Shown: positions 1 through 6,863 of the stretch, piece after piece
Numbering within the stretch: the first letter of the stretch is position 1
Layout of the letters: each line of letters opens with the position of its first letter
Assembly: GCA_029981855.1 (NCBI GenBank)
Contig: JARRCS010000004.1
Coordinates: forward strand, 26,074-90,073
DNA from: Halanaerobiales bacterium
GTDB lineage: Bacteria; Bacillota; Halanaerobiia; Halanaerobiales; DTU029
Reading direction: 5' to 3'
Length of the DNA stretch: 64,000 nucleotides
Program-made: the position numbers and the translations under genes
The notes under the pieces: generated by a model
Seen by the model: the letters and a program-made list of their open reading frames with translations, nothing else
Database searches by the model: none
Told to the model about the DNA's origin: nothing

Positions 1-81
1 AGCCAGGTTATTGGAGATAATCGCCAGTTGATGCTGCTTTGCCAGCATACTTGAAGAAGCTATATATAATCCCTTAAGCAC
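1..81 (-). CDS. Flagellar rod protein FlgF or FlgG, 5' end only
   Basis: Only the first 27 codons lie inside the window; the gene runs off the left edge. Reading from a GTG at 81 gives MLKGLYIASSSMLAKQHQLA followed by IISNNLA. This matches the conserved N-terminus of rod proteins FlgF and FlgG (family pattern: a GLY..ASGMLA.Q stretch followed by ISNNLANV), which form the helical rod or distal rod under the hook. A strong AGGAGGTG lies 9 bases upstream and overlaps the stop of the preceding gene, so it is translated as the next gene of the flagellar operon. The fragment is too short to tell FlgF from FlgG. Confidence 0.85.
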   Translation of the reverse strand, partial: MLKGLYIASSSMLAKQHQLAIISNNLA

Positions 82-87
82 CTTTTT

Positions 88-483
88 TCACCTCCTTAAG
101 ACAATTTTGGATAATATATCGGCAATACTGGCATCACTTCTGAAGCTAAATTCACCTGCTTTAATTCTCCCCTGAAATTGAAATAAGCTAATCAGTTTCC
201 TGAAGTCTTCCGCTTTGATTAACCCCCTTTCCTCTAAGATATTTGCAACTGTTAGCCCGGAACTGCCATTAGGGATTACTATCTTTACATCTTCCAGTTG
301 TGGATATAAATGGAAATATTCTAAACTAAATTCTTCCGGAGATTGATTTATCCGGGCCACCTTCACTCCCTCTAACCTTTCTCCAGATTGAAAAAGCAGA
401 AAAATACCGATTATTATCAGAGCTATTCCCAGCGCTAAAGCCACCTCAGGAACTAACCTTTTGAGATAGTTTTTACCCGGCAA
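88..483 (-). CDS. Small membrane-anchored MltG/YceG-like (LysM-like subdomain) protein
   Basis: 131 residues. One membrane helix near the N-terminus (about residues 12-32) is followed by an extracytoplasmic part. Residues about 66-128 read like the LysM-like subdomain at the front of the endolytic transglycosylase MltG: a valine-rich strand with IPNGSSGLTVANILEERG, then a helix ending in the FQGRIKAGEFSF turn and a closing ADILSKI helix. The catalytic MltG domain is absent, so this is at most a glycan-binding or scaffolding piece. The start is a TTG preceded by GAGGAAG and overlaps the previous gene by 11 bases, so the two are probably translationally coupled. Its place between a SwrB-like gene and the rod gene suggests a role in rod passage through peptidoglycan; this is inference. 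Confidence 0.6.
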   Translation of the reverse strand: MPGKNYLKRLVPEVALALGIALIIIGIFLLFQSGERLEGVKVARINQSPEEFSLEYFHLYPQLEDVKIVIPNGSSGLTVANILEERGLIKAEDFRKLISLFQFQGRIKAGEFSFRSDASIADILSKIVLRR

Positions 484-964
484 TAGTATCTTCCTCTTTC
501 CTGTACAATTTTAGGATTAATCCGGTCTCCCTGACTCCTAGATCTAATTCTCTGGCTATCTCGTCTACTCCTAAACCCTTTTTATGTAAGACAAGGACAT
601 TACTATACTTTTCAGGTATTGGTTCCCTATCTCTCCCCCTGATAGTATGGGTAAAGATGCTTCGAAAGCTTTCTTCCTCTCTAAGCTCGTAATTATGAGT
701 TAAGTCAGCAAGGGCCTTTTTCATCAGTTGCTCCTTCCGGGTTATTTCATTAAGTAGCCTGTCCATCTCCCTGTTAACTACTACCAGCTTTTCCTGCTGG
801 TTAATAAGTTGCTGTTCCATAATACCTGTAATATTTTCTTTTACCGGTAGATTGTCCTGCCGAACCACTTGCTTATCCTGCTGATATTCTTTTAGCTGCT
901 TATACTTGCCTATTAAGCCGTAAACAGTTAGGGATAAACCGATCCCTATTAATATCCAGGTCAT
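473..964 (-). CDS. SwrB-like single-pass membrane protein (DUF6115-type)
   Basis: 163 residues. An N-terminal membrane helix (about residues 2-19) is followed by a long charged coiled-coil stretch (about 40-95) and a C-terminal segment with the pattern VLVLHKKGLGVDEIARELDL, a helix-turn-helix-like motif seen in small Bacillota proteins encoded beside flagellar sigma factors. Bacillus subtilis SwrB, which promotes flagellar type III export activation, has the same architecture (membrane helix, coiled coil, C-terminal helix-turn-helix-like part) and lies just after sigD. Here it lies three genes after fliA. The SwrB assignment rests on architecture and position, not on an alignment. Confidence 0.55.
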   Translation of the reverse strand: MTWILIGIGLSLTVYGLIGKYKQLKEYQQDKQVVRQDNLPVKENITGIMEQQLINQQEKLVVVNREMDRLLNEITRKEQLMKKALADLTHNYELREEESFRSIFTHTIRGRDREPIPEKYSNVLVLHKKGLGVDEIARELDLGVRETGLILKLYRKEEDTIAG

Positions 965-979
965 AATACCCCTCCAGAC

Positions 980-1288
980 TTATACCTTAATATCGAAAAT
1001 TTCACCCTTTCTGTGACTCTTACCCTTTTTTCCCTCTCCAGACCCTTCTTTCTTTTCCTTCTTTTTTTGGGAATCCTTTTGCCGTCTTTCCCCATTTTCT
1101 TCCCTTATTCTCGCCCCGTCAGGCTCATTATTTTTATTTACCCGCTGTTGTTTTATCCTATTTTCCGTTTCCATCTTTTGCGCCAGCTGACCCTGTTGCT
1201 GTTCACTCTGAACATACTTTACCTGCTGCATCCTCTCAACCTTCAGGGACATGGGTATATTTGTATGGGGATTGATCGGCTGAGTCAT
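980..1288 (-). CDS. Hypothetical Lys/Glu/Gln-rich protein of the flagellar operon
   Basis: About 102 residues from the ATG at 1288. The sequence is low in complexity and very charged, with many Lys, Glu, Gln and Arg in the second half and a short non-charged tail (GEIFDIKV). No membrane segment and no recognised domain. An in-frame GTG at 1300 exists, but that stretch forms the Shine-Dalgarno (AGGTGGTGAG) just upstream of the ATG, so 1288 is the better start. The gene follows the fapA-like gene with almost no gap, so it is co-transcribed. I do not recognise a function; a disordered assembly or regulatory factor is possible. Confidence 0.5.
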   Translation of the reverse strand: MTQPINPHTNIPMSLKVERMQQVKYVQSEQQQGQLAQKMETENRIKQQRVNKNNEPDGARIREENGERRQKDSQKKKEKKEGSGEGKKGKSHRKGEIFDIKV

Positions 1289-1300
1289 AACTCTCACCAC

Positions 1301-3127
1301 CTATAAAGCTACCTGTCTAACCTCTCCCTCACTCTCAATAAATTTTGAAGGACCCATTTCATCATGGATATTTAAGTGGGAATTACCGATAGTCATCTTT
1401 ACTCCAGGAAAGATCTTCTTGCCGGCAGCAATGTATCCATTCTCCACTGTCTTCATCTTCTCCTTAATATCTTCGATTTCTCCTCTTTTTTCGGCAATCA
1501 TTTTTTTCAGTCTCTCCACCGTCTTTTCTAACCTGCCATACAAAAACTTCTTTTCCTGCGTTAATTGACCTTCCTTTTTCAACTTATCCAGAATAATAAT
1601 CGCCTTTTTTGATTTAGTAAGATTAAGCTGGTCCTTTTTGATCCCTTCCTCCAGGTTTCTAATCCGGGCCTTAAGCTCGGGGTCGATTCCCACCTCCAGA
1701 TAGGTATTTGTCGCCAGGGCAGAACCGATGATATTGGCCTTAATCCTATTTCTGGCCTTATAAACCCCTCCAACCAGTAGCCCCTTCTTCTCGGTTACCT
1801 CAATACTTTCACCCGCAGTCAGCTGACTGTGCATAACTGCATCGGCAACTATAATGTTTTTCTCTGTAGTTATGATACCATTCTCGACAAATTTAACCAT
1901 TACATCTCCCCCAGCAATAATCCGCCTATTGCCTTTACCGATATAACCCTTATGAATAATTATTTTCCCCCGGGCTTCAATATCGGCACCGGTAACATTA
2001 CCCCTGACCTCTACATTACCCTGAGCCCTAACCTTAAATCCTTCCTTGACATCCCCCTTGATAATAACATTACCGACAAAATCTATATTACCCGTACTTA
2101 AATCTACATCGCCATTTACTTCATAAACGGGTAAAACATGTACCCTGTTTCCGTCCAGTACTACCTGCCCGGCAATCCCGGCTACCAGGGTATGATCATC
2201 TTGTTTCTTCACATTTTTTCCCGACGGTAGCCCTATATCCCTGGGCCTGGGTGGGGGAAGCTCTTCACCGGTAACAGCCTTTCCCGGTTTCCCTGGTTCT
2301 GCCTCCTTTTTCGTAACAAGCAGATCACCGGGCTGTACATTGGTAATTAATCCTAGTTCATAAAAATCTATACTCCCATCTTCCCGCTCGGTACCGATAG
2401 ACTCGGTCTTCTGTTCGAAATGATAGATGAGCTCGGCATCCTTACCCGGAACCGGTAGGGAGCCTTCAGCAATTAATAAATGCTCAACCGGGGTTCTGTT
2501 TTTGATTATCTGCTCTAATTTTTCACCCTTAATTCCATATTTAACACCTGCATCTGCCAGTTTATTGAAAAGATCTGCAGTAGATAAGCTCTTACCTCCG
2601 AGGGCCGGGGAGTAACTGATAAAAGCCTTCAGTTTATCCTTGCTTATCTCAATCTCGGCCTTCCCATCCCTGTCAAGCTCCGGCTTCCTGGGAGCTATCT
2701 TTACCCATTCATCTGTCGCATCCTGCAGTACACTCTGAACCTTCTGCCAGTCAACCTCAACAATCTCTTTCTTATCCAGAGTAGTCTTAATCTGCTGATA
2801 ATGAACCGCTTTCCCTTCACCTTCAGGGGGGGAAACCCTGAGGAAGACACCATCATCATTTATCTTTACAGCAAATTCTCCGTCTATACTTATATCTTCC
2901 ACAGCCATATCCAGAAATCCTTCTTCCCTGCGCGAAAGGCCCCTATCTTTCAGAGCAACTTGATAAATCTTCTTTCTGCCGAAGCCTAAAAGGCCTTTTT
3001 TCTCTTCCACCAGTTTAACTGTTAGATCTGCAGGTTCAATTTTTTCTCCGGTCTTTGCCGCCAGTTCCTTTTGACCTAGCTTAAGGGCCTCCTCCTCACT
3101 GACCGCTATAACCCTAACACTTTTCAT
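1301..3127 (-). CDS. FapA-family (DUF342) protein with N-terminal Jag-like domain
   Basis: 608 residues. The first 60 residues resemble a Jag N-terminal domain (AVSEEEALKLGQKELAAKTG, then KKGLLGFGRKKI). The middle (about 160-450) is the FapA/DUF342 region with glycine-rich repeated strands such as GNVEVRGNVTGADIEARGKI, expected to form a beta-helix like that of bactofilins and polymer-binding folds. A coiled coil lies at about 485-560. DUF342 proteins often sit in flagellar or chemotaxis operons of Bacillota, and some are linked to membrane-fluidity sensing or cell-surface polymer; their role in motility is unclear. It starts after a 109-base gap from fliA that carries an intergenic repeat, with a strong AAGGGGGG ribosome site. 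Confidence 0.75.
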   Translation of the reverse strand: MKSVRVIAVSEEEALKLGQKELAAKTGEKIEPADLTVKLVEEKKGLLGFGRKKIYQVALKDRGLSRREEGFLDMAVEDISIDGEFAVKINDDGVFLRVSPPEGEGKAVHYQQIKTTLDKKEIVEVDWQKVQSVLQDATDEWVKIAPRKPELDRDGKAEIEISKDKLKAFISYSPALGGKSLSTADLFNKLADAGVKYGIKGEKLEQIIKNRTPVEHLLIAEGSLPVPGKDAELIYHFEQKTESIGTEREDGSIDFYELGLITNVQPGDLLVTKKEAEPGKPGKAVTGEELPPPRPRDIGLPSGKNVKKQDDHTLVAGIAGQVVLDGNRVHVLPVYEVNGDVDLSTGNIDFVGNVIIKGDVKEGFKVRAQGNVEVRGNVTGADIEARGKIIIHKGYIGKGNRRIIAGGDVMVKFVENGIITTEKNIIVADAVMHSQLTAGESIEVTEKKGLLVGGVYKARNRIKANIIGSALATNTYLEVGIDPELKARIRNLEEGIKKDQLNLTKSKKAIIILDKLKKEGQLTQEKKFLYGRLEKTVERLKKMIAEKRGEIEDIKEKMKTVENGYIAAGKKIFPGVKMTIGNSHLNIHDEMGPSKFIESEGEVRQVAL

Positions 3128-3129
3128 TC

Positions 3130-3236
3130 TTTACCCCCCTTAAAATAAAGGCCTTACTTCATTCAGCAACTATTTGCCTTAAAACAACTGCAAATAGGTG
3201 TTGAAGAAATGATTGAATAGTTCACTTCAGATGGGA
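3130..3236 (-). repeat. Intergenic repeat copy 1 (fliA/fapA gap)
   Basis: This gap holds one of three related segments found in gaps of the flagellar operon. The core, read on the plus strand from about 3186, is AACTGCAAATAGGTGTTG. It runs into TGAAT and TTCACT near the fliA stop, and on the other side into CTTCATTCAGCAACT. The two CTATTTGC/GCAAATAG arms (about 3170-3177 and 3190-3197) could form an 8-bp hairpin with a 12-base loop. Copies 2 and 3 lie near 10112-10187 and 16731-16835. Origin and function are unknown. Confidence 0.6.
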
Positions 3237-3998
3237 TCAAACTAGCTGCTCCTTCTTTCTGCTCAACATTCCTCGCAATCTGTAGACCGCCCTCTTATGT
3301 AGCTGGGATATTCTTGCAGGAGATAAACCCATAACCCTGGCTATCTCCTTTTGGGTCAATTCTTCATAATAATAGAGTGAGATTACCAATCTTTCCGCTT
3401 CACTCAAACGATCAATCGCCTCAGCCAACAGATTCTCCCGCTCCTTTTGCTGGTAGTGTTTTTCCGGCCCTTTATCACTATCCTCCTTAAATATTTCAAA
3501 AAGCTGGATATCTCCCTTTTGATCAAAAAGGGAAATCCACTGTGAACTGTAAATCTGATAATAGAGCTGATTAACCTTATCCCGGGAAATATTAAGAGCA
3601 TCTGCCAGCTCATTAACGGTGGGCTTCCGTCCTAATTTACCGGCCAGTCTCTCCGCCGTTTCCTGCAACTGTTTAGCATCTCGCCTCAGGGAATGGGGTA
3701 ACCAGTCCAGTCTTCTGAGATGGTCTATGATCTCCCCTCTAATTCTTCTGGAGGCATAGCTCTCAAATTTAATCTCCTGGCGGTAATCAAATTTATTAAT
3801 GGCATCTATCAGACCTATAATTCCGTAGCTCTCCAGATCATCCTCTTCAATAAAACCCGGGACAACCATCTTAATCCTCCCCACCTGATACTTTACCAGG
3901 GGTAAATACTTGAGAATCAGCTCCTGACGGGCCTCTTCATTATGGTGGTCCTTAAATTCCTGCCAGAGGGTGTAGTTCTCTATCTTCTTTTCTGACAT
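3237..3998 (-). CDS. fliA: RNA polymerase sigma factor for flagellar genes (sigma-28, FliA/SigD)
   Basis: 253 residues, the normal length for sigma-28. Region 2 is visible in FEEDDLESYGIIGLIDAINK and FESYASRRIRGEIIDHLR, which are hallmarks of FliA/SigD/WhiG sigma factors. Region 3 follows (GRKPTVNELADALNIS), and region 4 has the helix-turn-helix LTQKEIARVMGLSPARISQL. It should direct RNA polymerase to late genes such as flagellin, whose leader here has a sigma-28-like promoter. No FlgM gene is seen in the window, although FlgM often lies beside flgN/flgK and may be just beyond the right edge. The gene lies 12 bases after a small membrane-protein gene and closes the switch/export block. Confidence 0.95.
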   Translation of the reverse strand: MSEKKIENYTLWQEFKDHHNEEARQELILKYLPLVKYQVGRIKMVVPGFIEEDDLESYGIIGLIDAINKFDYRQEIKFESYASRRIRGEIIDHLRRLDWLPHSLRRDAKQLQETAERLAGKLGRKPTVNELADALNISRDKVNQLYYQIYSSQWISLFDQKGDIQLFEIFKEDSDKGPEKHYQQKERENLLAEAIDRLSEAERLVISLYYYEELTQKEIARVMGLSPARISQLHKRAVYRLRGMLSRKKEQLV

Positions 3999-4010
3999 AA
4001 GCTACCCTCC

Positions 4011-4289
4011 CTAATCACCTTTTTTCTCACTCTTTTCCAGGATTGGTGGGTTTAGTGGTGCAAAATCCTTGTCTTCTACTTCATCCTCCTCCGGCTCTTC
4101 CTCTCCATTTTGTTGAAGGGCTTTAATTAAAATGATAAATATCCAGCCGGCTCCGGCAAAGAGGCCCAATGCTATTAAACCTCTGAGCAAGACCTCCTTT
4201 AGGGGCAATCCGAATAAGAGACTTAAAAGAACAGTAATTATGTAAGCAAGTCCGCCTGATATTAGAGCCGTCAATGCCCTCAGCCCCAT
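4011..4289 (-). CDS. Small two-helix membrane protein of the flagellar operon
   Basis: 92 residues with two predicted membrane helices (about 5-28 and 35-57) and an acidic C-terminal tail (GEEEPEEDEVEDKDF). No domain recognised. It abuts the PilZ gene with no gap (start at 4289 next to the PilZ stop at 4290) and precedes fliA by 12 bases, so it is surely part of the operon. Small membrane genes at this spot occur in other anaerobic Bacillota, but I cannot name a family. Function unknown. Confidence 0.6.
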   Translation of the reverse strand: MGLRALTALISGGLAYIITVLLSLLFGLPLKEVLLRGLIALGLFAGAGWIFIILIKALQQNGEEEPEEDEVEDKDFAPLNPPILEKSEKKGD

Positions 4290-4934
4290 CTATAACAGCC
4301 CCTTCTGCCGCAATTTCCTTTGATATTCAAATAACCAGGCAATGATCTCTTCCCGGGCATGATGGTCAATCTCAACAAATTTAATTCCGGCAGCAGTACC
4401 ATCGGGCAGGTTATATATATTTACTATCTCACCATAGATTGGGAAATCCTCTAATCCGGGAAGATCAAGGTATAGTTCCAGTAACCCCTCCCCGGGAAAA
4501 TCCTTATCAACAATCATCTTTACCCCGCCGCCGCTGATATCACAGGTTCTACTTTCTTTAAAATCCCCGCTGGGATTCTTATCAGCATCTAATAGCCTGT
4601 ATCTAATCTTTCTCATGGTTTCCATCCGGAAAAATTCCCTCCGTTGAATCCGTTCAACTTCCCCGGGATATTTGAGGGTCAAAAGGGCAACCGGCTCCCT
4701 CTCTCTGCCGATGACCTTTGATTTAATAGCATAGGCTGCATTCTCTCCTGTTATAAATATATGTAAGGGTAGATTTATCCTCAGAGGGATAAGCTCCCCC
4801 TTCAGATAAGGAGAGGTAACCTTGATATTATCTTCATTAATTTCGGCAACCTTACTGAGATAACTCCCCTGATACGGTCCCTGCTCCACAATTAAATCTA
4901 TCTTCTGGTTTATCTTAAGTTTGGGTTCAACCAT
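4290..4934 (-). CDS. PilZ-domain flagellar brake protein (YcgR-like)
   Basis: About 214 residues. The N-terminal half is a YcgR-N-like beta-barrel (KLKINQKIDLIVEQGPYQGS onward). The C-terminal half is a PilZ domain with both c-di-GMP-binding motifs: RREFFR (RxxxR) at about residue 100 and CDISGGG (DxSxxG) about 40 residues later. Such proteins bind cyclic di-GMP and slow or stop the flagellar motor, as YcgR does in Escherichia coli and YpfA/DgrA in Bacillus. The ATG at 4934 overlaps the flhG stop by one base (TGATG) and follows AGGGGGA; an in-frame TTG one codon upstream is less likely. Location after flhF-flhG links it to motor control. Confidence 0.85.
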   Translation of the reverse strand: MVEPKLKINQKIDLIVEQGPYQGSYLSKVAEINEDNIKVTSPYLKGELIPLRINLPLHIFITGENAAYAIKSKVIGREREPVALLTLKYPGEVERIQRREFFRMETMRKIRYRLLDADKNPSGDFKESRTCDISGGGVKMIVDKDFPGEGLLELYLDLPGLEDFPIYGEIVNIYNLPDGTAAGIKFVEIDHHAREEIIAWLFEYQRKLRQKGLL

Positions 4935-5806
4935 CAATTTTCCCCCTCAGGATTACGATTAAAGATACCAACTAATCTGAAGATAAAGCCCTTCATTCCC
5001 CTCGAATCATTTTCTCTAACCCGGTTTAACATTCCAGAGGCAACATCCCTGATGGCCTCTCCGGCATTAGCCTTTGGATATCTAATTAAAAAGGGGGTCT
5101 GTTCTTTAACCGACTGGCGAACATAGGTATCATAAGGTATATATCCCAGTATTTTGATATCCAGGTCAAGGTATTCCTTAATCACCTTCTTCATCCTTAC
5201 CGCCACCTCATTACCTTCTTTGCGCGAACTGGTCTGGTTGATCAACAAGCCCATATTATTTTTAAATTTACGGTTAGCAAGGATCTTAATCAGGCTGTAG
5301 GCATCCATAATCGAGGTTGGTTCCGGTGTTAGGACAATTATTACCTCATCACTGGCCATGATAAAATTAGTCACACTTTGATGGATACCAGCCCCGACAT
5401 CTAATAATATTATATCATAATTCTCTTCCATCTGCGAAGAGGCATCAAGCAGCCTCATTACCTCCAGGGAACTGATATTAACCAGCTCCTCTACCCCTGA
5501 AGTACCGGGTAAAATATCGATACCGCCTGGTCCTTCAAGCAAAGCCTCTGCAAATTTACACCTTCCCTTTAAGACATGGCTAAGATTATAACGGGGGGTT
5601 AAGCCAAGTAAGATATCAACATTGGCCATTCCTAAATCAGCATCTAAGAGAAGTACCCTCTCACCCAGTTCCTGCAGGGCTAATCCTAAGTTAAGCGATA
5701 TATTCGTCTTGCCAACCCCACCCTTTCCGCTGGCAATAGCAATTATCCTGGTATTCCTCTTTTTACCCTCCACCCTTTTCCTCAATCTGCTAGCCTGGTC
5801 ATTCAT
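4934..5806 (-). CDS. flhG: MinD-like ATPase FlhG (YlxH/FleN), flagellar number and placement
   Basis: About 290 residues. Deviant Walker A KGGVGKTNISLNLGLAL follows an N-terminal basic stretch, and the Walker B-type LLLDADLGMANVDILLG is present, as in the MinD/ParA family. The N-terminal segment (NDQASRLRKRVEGKK) resembles the DQAxxLR motif that activates FlhF GTPase activity. FlhG works with FlhF to set flagellar position and number and with C-ring proteins during assembly. The ATG at 5806 has GGGTGATC upstream and overlaps the flhF end by 8 bases; the GTG at 5815 lies within the ribosome site. Confidence 0.93.
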   Translation of the reverse strand: MNDQASRLRKRVEGKKRNTRIIAIASGKGGVGKTNISLNLGLALQELGERVLLLDADLGMANVDILLGLTPRYNLSHVLKGRCKFAEALLEGPGGIDILPGTSGVEELVNISSLEVMRLLDASSQMEENYDIILLDVGAGIHQSVTNFIMASDEVIIVLTPEPTSIMDAYSLIKILANRKFKNNMGLLINQTSSRKEGNEVAVRMKKVIKEYLDLDIKILGYIPYDTYVRQSVKEQTPFLIRYPKANAGEAIRDVASGMLNRVRENDSRGMKGFIFRLVGIFNRNPEGEN

Positions 5807-6863
5807 TAAGATCACCCATTAGGTATTCAACTAATAGCCCCGGAAAGGCCACCTGAATATCGTCCGGTACATCCTGGCCGTAAGTAATATAGGAATAGGG
5901 GAGGTTATACTTATCCTTAATATTGAGAATATCGCCGAAGGTCATGGTTTCATCCAGTTTTGTCAGGATAATCTTATCCGGGTTAAAGAGGGAAAACTGA
6001 TCAATTATTTCAGTAATATCACTACTCTTCGTATTCATGCTAATAATTAGATGGGTCTCATTAATCAGCCCCTTACTAAGTAATTTCTGCAACCGGCCCA
6101 TCTGGATTTTATCATTCCAGCTGCTGCCGGCCGTATCCATCAGGATCAGGTCATAATCTTTAAAGGTACCTGTAGTAAGTACCTTTAATAGATCATCTTC
6201 ATTATAAACAACCTCCAGGGGTATATTTAAAATATCGCTATAGGTCTTAAGCTGCTGCACGGCAGCAATCCGGTATGTATCAGCGGTAACTAACCCCACC
6301 TTTATTCCTTCATCCAGGGTAAACCTGGCCGCCAGTTTAGCAATGGTAGTCGTTTTCCCCACACCCGTTGGCCCGATAAAGGCCACCACCTGTCTAGAAT
6401 CACCGGCCTCAATCGGCTCGGGGCTACCGAGAAAATCCTTAAGTTTTCTCTCGACCAGGTCAATTACCTCATCCTTTTGGACGGTTTCATTTTCTTTAAG
6501 CAGGGTAATAAACTCTTTACTAATCTCCACATTTATCCCCTGGAGATTAAAATACTGATAGAGCAGGGACAATCCCTCCGGCAGATCACGGATAAAGTTG
6601 TTGATCTGCCAGTTTTTATTCATCTCTCTGATCATCTTCTTTAAATTATTAAGCTCTTCTAAGGTCTTATTATTTTCCTCTATCTCCCGCTCATCCTTCT
6701 CCTCAAGGGCAGCCAGAATCTCAACCTGACTCTTGCCGAAGAGGCCGAAAGGGCCCTTTTTAAATTTGCGGGTATTAAGAATAATAGCATCAGGCCCCAG
6801 GTCGGCCTTAACCTTAAAGATAGTATCCTGCATGGTTGCCCCGACATACTTTTTAACTCGCAA
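5799..6863 (-). CDS. flhF: Signal-recognition-like GTPase FlhF
   Basis: 354 residues. N-terminal B domain (YVGATMQDTIFKVKADLGPD then AIILNTRKF), a linking helical N domain, and the NG GTPase domain with P-loop GPTGVGKTTTIAKLAARF, the TADTYRIAAVQQLKTY element and a LILMDTAG G3-type motif. FlhF is a third SRP-type GTPase that recruits the first flagellar parts to their site and is controlled by FlhG, encoded next. The start is a TTG just after the flhA stop; the encoded product begins MRVKKYVGATMQD, which fits the family N-terminus. Confidence 0.93.
   Translation of the reverse strand: MRVKKYVGATMQDTIFKVKADLGPDAIILNTRKFKKGPFGLFGKSQVEILAALEEKDEREIEENNKTLEELNNLKKMIREMNKNWQINNFIRDLPEGLSLLYQYFNLQGINVEISKEFITLLKENETVQKDEVIDLVERKLKDFLGSPEPIEAGDSRQVVAFIGPTGVGKTTTIAKLAARFTLDEGIKVGLVTADTYRIAAVQQLKTYSDILNIPLEVVYNEDDLLKVLTTGTFKDYDLILMDTAGSSWNDKIQMGRLQKLLSKGLINETHLIISMNTKSSDITEIIDQFSLFNPDKIILTKLDETMTFGDILNIKDKYNLPYSYITYGQDVPDDIQVAFPGLLVEYLMGDLNE

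Noticed and set aside
1013-1306. 97-codon plus-strand frame rich in Leu and Phe
   Set aside because: Mirror of the Lys/Glu-rich gene on the other strand; hydrophobic composition is the expected complement.
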